64,000 nucleotides of DNA from assembly GCA_011390575.1 (NCBI GenBank), contig JAABSE010000002.1:1-64000 (forward strand), in the 5' to 3' direction. The notes under the pieces were generated by a model that did not search any database, was not told the DNA's origin, and saw only the letters and a list, made by a program, of their open reading frames with translations. Below are positions 10,814 to 19,700 of the stretch, piece after piece. Both the position numbers and the translations under genes were made by a program. The stretch's first letter is position 1, and every line of letters begins with the position of its first letter. The DNA is from Sphingobacteriia bacterium. GTDB taxonomy: Bacteria; Bacteroidota; Bacteroidia; Bacteroidales; UBA7960.

Positions 10814-10867
10814 CTTTGGTCTGATTTAAAAAACTGCTATTATTGCAGTCTGTAAATCAGACCAAAG
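10814..10867. promoter_or_regulatory. Strong stem-loop / dyad directly upstream of the parA-like gene
   Basis: CTTTGGTCTGATTTA (10814-10828) pairs perfectly with TAAATCAGACCAAAG (10853-10867); inner ACTGC/GCAGT stem within the loop; 17 nt before ATG. Confidence 0.7.
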
Positions 10868-10884
10868 GATAAAATTCGTTTTAT

Positions 10885-11634
10885 ATGGGAAAAATTATTG
10901 CCATCAGCAACCATAAAGGAGGTGTTGGAAAAACCACATCAGCCATCAATATTGGGGCAGGACTTGCCCTGAAAGGTAAAAAAGTTTTGCTCATCGATAT
11001 GGATCCCCAGGCCAACATGAGTCAGAGTCTTGGCGTGCCTGAGACCGAAGCAGGGATATACGAGGCCATGAAAGGAAATTCTGCATTACAAGGGCTAAAA
11101 ATCAGGAAAAACCTGTTCCTTGTACCTGCCTCTCCAGGACTTGGCGGTGCTGAGCTTGAGCTTGCCCCGGAAGCAGGACGGGAGTTTATTCTTAAAGAGT
11201 TGCTGGCACCCGTACAAAACGAATACGACTTTATATTGATTGATTGCCCTCCCTCGCTGGGGTTGCTGACCATCAATGCTTTTACCGCTGCCCATGAAAT
11301 CTATATTCCCATGCAGGCCCAGTTTCTGGCCCTTCAGGGTATTGGCAAGCTACTGGGGTTGGTAGATAAAATCAAAAGCCGCCTGAATGCCAACCTGGAA
11401 ATTACCGGAATCTTTATTACGCAGTTCGACCGGCGAAAAGTCCTCAACCGGTATGTTATGGAAACTTTGGAATCTCATTTCGGAGAGAAGGTATTCAAAA
11501 CACGCATAAGAAACAACGTAGCTCTTGCCGAAGCTCCCAATGAGGGAAATGATATTTTTAGTTATCAACCCTCCAGCAACGGGGCATTTGATTACCAGCA
11601 GCTGGTGAAAGAGGTTTTGAAACGGAACAAATAG
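10885..11634 (+). CDS. ParA/Soj-family ATPase
   Basis: MGKIIAISNHKGGVGKTTSAINIGAGLALKGKKVLLIDMDPQANMSQSLG; YDFILIDCPPSLGLLTINA. Deviant Walker A present. Confidence 0.92.
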   Translation: MGKIIAISNHKGGVGKTTSAINIGAGLALKGKKVLLIDMDPQANMSQSLGVPETEAGIYEAMKGNSALQGLKIRKNLFLVPASPGLGGAELELAPEAGREFILKELLAPVQNEYDFILIDCPPSLGLLTINAFTAAHEIYIPMQAQFLALQGIGKLLGLVDKIKSRLNANLEITGIFITQFDRRKVLNRYVMETLESHFGEKVFKTRIRNNVALAEAPNEGNDIFSYQPSSNGAFDYQQLVKEVLKRNK

Positions 11635-11688
11635 TGCCGCAAGAAAACGCCAGTTGTTGTGTTATGCTTGTATTCAAAACAACTTCAC

Positions 11689-13797
11689 TTACCGGCCGTT
11701 CTTTTTTCTTTCCATTATTCCCAAATCCAGAAGCTCTGAAGTAAGTTTGTCGAGTGTAAGAGGTTTGGTAATATAGGCATCAAACCCTTCTTTGATGTAT
11801 TTTTCTTTGTCCCCGGCCATGGCATTGGCTGTAATGGCAATTATGGGAGGCAGGTTGTCGTGTTTCTTTCTCAACTCTTTCATGGCTGTTATGCCATCCA
11901 TTAATGGCATCATGATGTCCATCAATACCACTTCATGTTTTTCGGGCTTGAACTTCTCCAGTGCGTCAATGCCGTTAAATGCCGTATCAATTTTGCAGCT
12001 GGCTGTTTGCAGCATTAAAGAAATTACCTGCAGATTAACCCTTTTATCATCTACCAGCAAAACATTTAAACCCAGCTGTACCTCTGTGTCACCATTGATT
12101 TCGAGTATAACTTCAGTTTCAACATCTGTTTCCTGGTAAGGAATGCTAAACCAGAAGTTACTTCCCTTGCCGGGACTGCTCTCCACTCCAATAGTTCCAT
12201 CCATCAATGCAATCAGCTGCCTGCAAATATAAAGCCCCAACCCTGAGCCATCAGCAGGTCGCGAAACAGAAGTGTCTATTTGCTGGTACTTCTGAAAGAG
12301 TCTTTCCTGGTCTGAGCTCGATATTCCGATGCCTGTATCAGAAACCGTTATCTTAAGCCGGTTATTATGGGTCTCTTTTTCTGCTTTAATGGTAATTAAA
12401 CCATTCCGGGTAAATTTGATGGCATTGTTGAGCAGGTTCATCAGTACCTGTTCCAGGCGGATTTTGTCGGTATGGATCCATTGTGGCAAGGCAGGGTCTA
12501 CTTCAATTTCAATTTTGTTGTTGTTATTGAGCAGTCCGGGGTGGGCCAGTGTCCTGATTTTATCAATGAGTTCATCAACTCTGAAGCTCACATTTTTCAA
12601 CACAAGCTTGCCGGCTTCAATTTTGGAAATATCCAGTATGTCATTGATTAGCGCCAGAAGGATTTTTGATGAGTCTTTTATGATGCGCAGATATTCAAAT
12701 TGTTCCCGGTTAAGTTCTGTTTTAGAAAGTATTTCGCTCATTCCCATTATGCCTGTTACGGGAGTTCTGATTTCATGGCTCATGTTGGCCAGGAACAGGT
12801 TTTTGGATTCAGATGCTTTGCTTGCTATTTCTGCCTGCTGTTTGAGCAATATGGTTTTTTTATGCTCGGTGATATCGCGGTACAGGCTTACCCGGTAGGT
12901 TTTTTGTCTGATTTTAATGGCTTGGGAAGTGATATCAAAATACTTCAATTCTTTATTTTTGCATATCAGCGGGATGTCGTCTGCAATGGTTCTTACACCA
13001 TCGGCTTCTTCCGTGATTCGTTGCATGGATGCTTCCTGGTCTTCAGCCGGCAACAAATGGGTTATCCAGAGTTGCTCCATTTCTTCTTTCGAATAGCCAA
13101 GAATATAACACATTCGCTGGTTGATCATGAAGAACTCTTTTTTGTCCCAGTCGGCTACAATAATTCCATCACTGGCTTTCTCGAAGATGGTTTCAAAACG
13201 TTGTTTTATTTCACTGATCTCTTTATTGGCTTCAGAGAGTTCAATATTGAGCTGACACAATTCACGGGTCCTTTTGTTGACAAGTTTTTCCAGGGTAGCA
13301 TTTTTCTCGTTAATTTCAGTGAGAGGGAAAGACTCTCCGGTTTTGAGAGATGCTTCGCCCCTTGAAAGATGAATATGAGAAATTAACCAGCCCTGATTTG
13401 TTTTTTCCCAAAACGTAGAGAATCTGTATCCCGTCATTTGGTGAGGCATATTGTTGATTATGGTATTGGAGTCGAAACTTGAAATCAGAATGCCATGATT
13501 GGGTGTCAATACGTTCACTTTCAGCTGTTTCTCGGTATAGGAGAGGGGGCAGGGGCATTGTTCTATATCCCTTCTGAAAATCTCAACAACGGAATCATAG
13601 TCAAGAGTAAGTTCATCTTCACCGGAGCCAATATTGGTGATGTTGGGAGAAAACATCTGAATTACTGAGGTAATATCCCGTTTCCGGGTGTAATTTTCAA
13701 TAAAAGTATGATACGAATCAATGATTTCCTGTTTTGTATTCGACATACTGAATGGGTCCTGCATGGTGTTTGGGTTGAATGGGTTTGCTAATGTCAC
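11689..13797 (-). CDS. Hybrid histidine kinase (N-terminal SnoaL/NTF2-like domain, PAS, HisKA, HATPase, REC)
   Basis: LFLANMSHEIRTPVTGIMGM H-box; NLLNNAIKFT; DTGIGIS; GSGLGLYICRQL; REC VLLVDDKRVN...VVLMDIMMPLMDG. Confidence 0.93.
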   Translation of the reverse strand: MTLANPFNPNTMQDPFSMSNTKQEIIDSYHTFIENYTRKRDITSVIQMFSPNITNIGSGEDELTLDYDSVVEIFRRDIEQCPCPLSYTEKQLKVNVLTPNHGILISSFDSNTIINNMPHQMTGYRFSTFWEKTNQGWLISHIHLSRGEASLKTGESFPLTEINEKNATLEKLVNKRTRELCQLNIELSEANKEISEIKQRFETIFEKASDGIIVADWDKKEFFMINQRMCYILGYSKEEMEQLWITHLLPAEDQEASMQRITEEADGVRTIADDIPLICKNKELKYFDITSQAIKIRQKTYRVSLYRDITEHKKTILLKQQAEIASKASESKNLFLANMSHEIRTPVTGIMGMSEILSKTELNREQFEYLRIIKDSSKILLALINDILDISKIEAGKLVLKNVSFRVDELIDKIRTLAHPGLLNNNNKIEIEVDPALPQWIHTDKIRLEQVLMNLLNNAIKFTRNGLITIKAEKETHNNRLKITVSDTGIGISSSDQERLFQKYQQIDTSVSRPADGSGLGLYICRQLIALMDGTIGVESSPGKGSNFWFSIPYQETDVETEVILEINGDTEVQLGLNVLLVDDKRVNLQVISLMLQTASCKIDTAFNGIDALEKFKPEKHEVVLMDIMMPLMDGITAMKELRKKHDNLPPIIAITANAMAGDKEKYIKEGFDAYITKPLTLDKLTSELLDLGIMERKKNGR

Positions 13798-14176
13798 TGA
13801 TTTATAGCATGTTCTTTACAATGTTTCTCACTTTTTAATCCTCAACCTGCAATAATAGTGGTTTTTTTGAATAGTTCGCACAGGTTTTTTGTAATTTTAA
13901 GTTAATTTGCATATGGGATGTTAAATATACCGCGATAGTCGTGGTGCTTTGTTAAAATCTATGTGTTATCAGGACGTTTAAGTTGCTTGTAATTTTTCCT
14001 GTTAACCTGATTCTTCATAACCCATATAGATGATTGATTAGCCTTAGAACGGAATCCCTGGTGAAAATATCCAAACAAATTGTACCCTGCTCTTATGGGT
14101 TAAGATTCTTTCCATTATCTTTATAATCTTTATATTCGATTGTCATGCCCTGTAAATATTAATGTGAATTTTTTAA

Positions 14177-16762
14177 ATGACTTTAAATATGCCAATTTCT
14201 ACTGCCTACTTAAGAATGATGATATCCATGGTTTTGGTTTTGTTGTTAACACGCCTGCATGCCGATTGCGGTCCTGATAATCCCATTCCTTTCAGTACCA
14301 ACGAAACCCATCTTACCATCTGGAACGGACAGGATTATGAGTCCATTTTTTTAAAAGGAATGAACCTTGGAGTTTCTTTGCCCGGGAAATTTCCCGGTCA
14401 GCTTGAAGTAAGCCGCGAGCAATACGGCAATTGGTTTCAATTGATTAATGATGCCGGTTTTAACTCCGTGAGGCTATATACATTGCATTATCCTGACTTT
14501 TATGAAGTGCTGGATTCGTTCAATCTGGCCAATAAGCACAATCCTTTGTTCTTTTTTCAGGGCGTTTGGCTGGAGGAGGAAATGGAAGGCTACGAGGGAG
14601 ATTTGTATTTTCTGACAGAACCCTTTTTACAGGAGATCGAAGAAAACGTGGACTGTGTTCATGGCAACCGTATCATAGAACCACGCTTGGGGAAGGCATG
14701 GGGCGAGTATAATACTGATGTTTCCCGCTGGAATATGGGTTATATTATTGGCCGGGAGGTGCATCCCGGGGAAGTATTGTATACAAATCAACTTCATCCC
14801 GGAAACACATCTTTTTTTGGTGATCACTTTGGTGTTGAAGATGCTTCTCCCACGGAAACCTGGATAGTCTCTAAACTAGACCATCTGGTAAGCTATGAAT
14901 TTTACAATTACGCTACCCAACGTCCCATTAGTTTCAGCAGCTGGCCTACCCTTGACCCCCTTGATCACCCTGAAGAATGGAACCCCTGGGAAGATACTAC
15001 TTCTGTTGATTTGCGTAACCTGCAATTACTTGATGCGCCGGCAGGATATTTTGCCAGTTATCATGCCTATCCCTATTATCCGGACTTTATCAGCTATGAC
15101 GATAATTATACCGGTTTTTCCGACGATTATGGTCCCAACAGCTATCTGGGCTACCTTACTTTTCTGAAAGAACACTACAATCAATTTCCCTTGATTATTG
15201 CTGAGTATGGTGTGCCCTCCAGCTGGGGAAAAGCACATTACTCAACCAGCGGCATGCATCATGGTGGTTTTGACCATTATGGGCAGGGCGAAACCAATAT
15301 CAGGATGCTGAAAACCATAGAATCTGCCCTTTGCGGGGGAGGGATGCAGTTTGCCTGGATGGATGAATGGTTCAAACGGACATGGGTGACTGACCATATT
15401 GATTACCTTATGAACAGGAGGATTCTTTGGCATAACGTTACCGCAGCTGAACAAAATTATGGCCTGATTGGCTTTCAGCGACCCTTAGCCCTGAACCTGC
15501 TGGATGAATTTTGTGAAGATTGTTTTATCCAAAGCATAGAAGCGGCTGCAGATTTTGACTTTTTTCATATACACCTGCATCTGAAAGAAATGCTGGGCCC
15601 CCTCGAAGAATTATGGATACCGCTTGATACGTACGATGCATCACTGGGAGAATCTATACTTCCTTCGGGGCACGTGGTTGAAAACAGGGCTGAGTTTGTT
15701 CTTCATATTACCAATCATTCGGCAAAATTGTATGTTACCGAGGCTTATGATCTGTTTGGTATTTTCCACGAGGTTTCTGAGCCGGAGCAGTTGTACCATT
15801 CCATTGCTACCGATGGCGCTCCATGGAACCTTGTAAGGTGGAAGATTAATGAATTTGAGCAGGATATACAATACATAGGCAATTTGCAGGTAAACTATGG
15901 CTTTTTGCCTGAAAACTCCAAAGATGCCGTAACCATTTTTGCAGACCAGATTCACATCCGGATACCATGGTCATTGTTGCACTTTGTCGATCCCAGCGAA
16001 TATGTAGTTTTCCATGAATTCAGAGATGTTCCCGGCTGGCAGGATACCATATCTGATGGGATAGCCCTTTCAGTTTTTTACCAGGATGAAGAGTTTGCTC
16101 CAACAGAAAGATTTTTATGGGAAAACTGGAATCATGCCCTGGAAGCCGAAGAATATATCAAAGGCAGCTACTGGGTAATGAAGGACCGCTTGCATGAGTT
16201 TAATAACAAGGCTATTGCTGTATGTGATTCCTTCTTACTGTCCATTGAGGGTGAGCCGGTTTGGGTAGATGTGGCAGAAGGAGTGCTGGCCAATGATTTT
16301 GATCTGGATGGAAATTTTTTGCAGGCCCTTGTGCTGGATCCGCCTGCGCACGGGAATGTGCAGTTAAATGTTGATGGCTCTTTTGCCTATAGTTTTAACG
16401 GAGGGAGCCAGCTTTATGATAGTTTTACCTATACAGTTTTTGATGGGTATAGTTTATCTGCTCCTGCCACAGCGCACCTGTATCTTGATCTGGGAACATC
16501 TGTTGCTGAAATACCCACCCTGACATTTACTGAAGAGCAAGTAAAAGTATATCCTAATCCTGCCCGTGATAATATCACCATAAGTATGGAAACGTCAATG
16601 GATTATATTTACCTTTTTGATTCCGGTGGACAGATGATGCTGCGTGAAACCGCCTCAGGTAATGAGCATAAACTCAATGTGTCGGGTTTTACACCCGGAA
16701 CCTATCTGTTGAAAATACAGGCCGGACAACACAAAGAGGTTCGAAAAATCAACATTTTATAA
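14177..16762 (+). CDS. Secreted glycoside-hydrolase-like (TIM-barrel) protein with Ig/cadherin-like domain and T9SS type A C-terminal sorting domain
   Basis: FLKGMNLGVSLPGKFPG...GFNSVRLYTLHYPDFYEVL...PLIIAEYGVPSSWGKAHY: GH-A-like fold; VANDFDLDGNFLQALVLDPPAHGNVQLNVDGSFAY cadherin-like; C-term VKVYPNPARDNITIS...GTYLLKIQAG..KEVRKINIL. Confidence 0.8.
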   Translation: MTLNMPISTAYLRMMISMVLVLLLTRLHADCGPDNPIPFSTNETHLTIWNGQDYESIFLKGMNLGVSLPGKFPGQLEVSREQYGNWFQLINDAGFNSVRLYTLHYPDFYEVLDSFNLANKHNPLFFFQGVWLEEEMEGYEGDLYFLTEPFLQEIEENVDCVHGNRIIEPRLGKAWGEYNTDVSRWNMGYIIGREVHPGEVLYTNQLHPGNTSFFGDHFGVEDASPTETWIVSKLDHLVSYEFYNYATQRPISFSSWPTLDPLDHPEEWNPWEDTTSVDLRNLQLLDAPAGYFASYHAYPYYPDFISYDDNYTGFSDDYGPNSYLGYLTFLKEHYNQFPLIIAEYGVPSSWGKAHYSTSGMHHGGFDHYGQGETNIRMLKTIESALCGGGMQFAWMDEWFKRTWVTDHIDYLMNRRILWHNVTAAEQNYGLIGFQRPLALNLLDEFCEDCFIQSIEAAADFDFFHIHLHLKEMLGPLEELWIPLDTYDASLGESILPSGHVVENRAEFVLHITNHSAKLYVTEAYDLFGIFHEVSEPEQLYHSIATDGAPWNLVRWKINEFEQDIQYIGNLQVNYGFLPENSKDAVTIFADQIHIRIPWSLLHFVDPSEYVVFHEFRDVPGWQDTISDGIALSVFYQDEEFAPTERFLWENWNHALEAEEYIKGSYWVMKDRLHEFNNKAIAVCDSFLLSIEGEPVWVDVAEGVLANDFDLDGNFLQALVLDPPAHGNVQLNVDGSFAYSFNGGSQLYDSFTYTVFDGYSLSAPATAHLYLDLGTSVAEIPTLTFTEEQVKVYPNPARDNITISMETSMDYIYLFDSGGQMMLRETASGNEHKLNVSGFTPGTYLLKIQAGQHKEVRKINIL

Positions 16763-16773
16763 GAAATACGATT

Positions 16774-19700
16774 TTATGCTTTTTTTATCGTGTGCACATA
16801 GTTCTGAATGGCTTCCCTGAGAAATTCAAGGAGTTTGTCTGTTGGGATATCCGGATTTTGATCGTTCTCTGCCAGGGCTTCACAGGTTTTTGCAACTTGC
16901 TTGGCTCCCATACTTTGAGCCATGTTTTGCAGGGTTTTCAGGTAATCCATCCTCTTGCTGGTATCATGCAGCGGCACAGATTCAATGCTGCTGACCAGTT
17001 CCTGTGCATCATTGTAAAAAGAGGAAAACAACTCCTGAAGAACCATCGTGTTATTTTCTGCCTGTGATTTGATAATTTCAAGGCTGTGTTTTTCGAATAC
17101 CAGCTCCCTGTTCAGCGATTCTAATAATTGCAGCAAAGGTTCGTGAGCGGGCAGTGTGTCGGGTTCCTTTTTTTTAGACCAAAACAGCAGCTTTTTGTAA
17201 AGCTCTTCAGAGCGTGCAGGTTTTACAATGTAATCGTCGAGTCCGCTGCGCAGAAAACCCTCTACCTCGGAGGTAAACACATTGGCGCTCAATCCAATAA
17301 TTACTTTATATTCAGGATGATTGCTGCGGATAATTTTGGTGGCCGCTATACCATCCATAACTGGCATCTGGATATCCATAAGAATAATCTGGAACGCTGC
17401 TGTCTTACCATTGGATTCTTTTTGGTGAGACTCAATGATATCTATTGCCTGCTGACCATCAGAAGCAATGGTGACCTTGCACCCCATGGATTCGAGCATG
17501 AGTTTGAAAACCTTTTGGTTTACCAGTTTGTCCTCTACAAGCAGAACGCTGATATCCAGATGCTTTCGTTTGTCTGCCTGATGGCTTTGGGTGAAGTTTT
17601 TAATCTTTTCATTTTCGGTAACCCCTACTGGAATCGTAAACCAAAACAAAGCCCCTTCACCTTTTTTGCTCACAACGCCTATTTCGCCGCCCATAAGCTC
17701 CACAATCCTGTAACTTATGGTAAGTCCAAGGCCGGTTCCTTCCTGGGAACGGGTAAGTGAAGAATCTATCTGGGTAAAGGGGGTAAAAAGTTTTTTTTGT
17801 TCCTCTTCCGGTATTCCAATACCCGTATCCTGCACTTCAAATCTGAGATTCACTTCTTCAGAGGTAATTTTATCGGGGAGTAATTTAAGGGTGACCTTGC
17901 CGTAAGTGGTAAATTTGATGGCATTGGATATGAGGTTGGATAATACCTGGTTGAGCCTGATAGAATCGATATTGATGTATTCGGGAAGAGAGTTGTCTAT
18001 AAAAAGATCAAATTCCAGTTTTTTTTGCTTTACCAGTGCTGCGAAAATTTTGGGAGCTTCTCCTGCAAATTTCCTTATGTTTACCGGTGTTGGATTAATA
18101 GATAGTTTCCCGGCTTCAATTTTGGAAAAATCAAGAATGTCGTTGATGATATTAAGCAGCGAATCAGCTGAGGATTTAATGGTTTGCACATAATCCTGCT
18201 GGGTGTCATTCAAAGGAGTTTTTATCAAAAATTCTATCATACCTACGATTCCGTTCATAGGTGTTCGGATTTCATGGCTCATATTGGCCAGAAACTGTTG
18301 TTTTATCTCTGCGGATTTTTGGGCAATAGAGATGTTCTTTTTCAACTCGCGGCTTTGATATTCCAGTGATACATCTCTGCTGGTCAGCACAAAGGCATTG
18401 ATAAGCGGATTATGGAGGTGGTTGGTGGCAATGGTTTCTATGTTTTTATACCCTGCTTCAGGGTGCCTGAACCGATGATGAATAAGAACCGGTTCGCTAT
18501 CTTCATGAGCCAGTTTCTCAAGCTTCTGTAGAAACGACGATCTGTCTTCCGGATGTAAAAGCCTGGATACAGGTTCGCCCATTACCTCATGGTTTTTTAA
18601 GCCTGTAAGGCCGGTGATGGCATCAGTACAATAGCTTATTATCCCGTCTTTGTCCATCAGGGTTATTAAGTCGTAGCTATTCTCCAGCAAGGTTTTGAAC
18701 CGTTGTTCATTTTTTTGCACCTGTTGCTCAATTATTCGCTGCTGTGTAATGTCCCTGCTAAAAGCTCCAAGACCTATTTGCTTGTTATCGTAAAATACCG
18801 GAAATTTTCTTGTTTCAAAAATTTTTCCCATAAATTCCCTTTCGTACAGAACAGATTTGTTTTCCCTTATAACTTTTAAATCCATTTGTTGTTCTGCAAG
18901 GGCAAGAGCCTCAGGTACAATTTCCTGATCGGTTTTGCCAATCATTTGTTCAGGTTCCATCTGGTAGAAGCCAGCAAAAGCTTTATTAACCAACAAGTAC
19001 CTTAAATTCTGGTCTTTGAGAAGGGCAAAATCAGAGGTGCCATCAATAAAACTCAGGAACTGCTTTTGGTTTTCTTCAAGCTTTTCTTTCAGGTTTACTG
19101 TTTGCAGCAAGGTCTGGCGCACTTCTTCCTCACTTGAGCGAAGCTCTTCGTTCATGGTTTGCTCATTTTGCAGCATGCGGGCAATCTTGTTCTCCTGCTT
19201 TTTTCGCTGTGTGATATCCTGAAGGTTAATGATATAGTATTGTAATTCGTCCCGGTTGTTTTTTGCGGCTGTAATATCGATCATTACCGGAAACAAAGTG
19301 TTATCCTTGCGTGCATGGACAGATTCCAGTACATAGTGTCCCTGTTGGTCTGCCCTGCGAAATATACTGTCAATTTTGTCTTTCGCCTCTGGAGCGCAAA
19401 CATCAGCCAGGGTTTTGCCTTGCAGTTCTTCGGGCTGGTATCCGTGTATATGGGCAAAAACAGGGTTCATTAGCTCAATTTCCCTGCTGTCATGATTAAC
19501 CGCTACAACACCCATCAGGGTACTTCTGAATATCTCTTCCCATTTCAACAAGGAAAGCTCAGTATCTTTTCTTTGCTGAATATTGCTGATGGAGCCTACC
19601 TGTCTGCAGATGTCATTATTCTTATCTCTGAGGGCAAAGGTCTTGAGTTCAGTCCAGAAATATTCACCCTCTTTGCCTTTCATTCTCATTTCCATGCTAC

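Noticed and set aside
12329-13365. + strand ORFs of 189 and 221 aa
   Set aside because: Antisense to the hybrid histidine kinase; low-complexity Ser/Leu/Phe composition typical of shadows.
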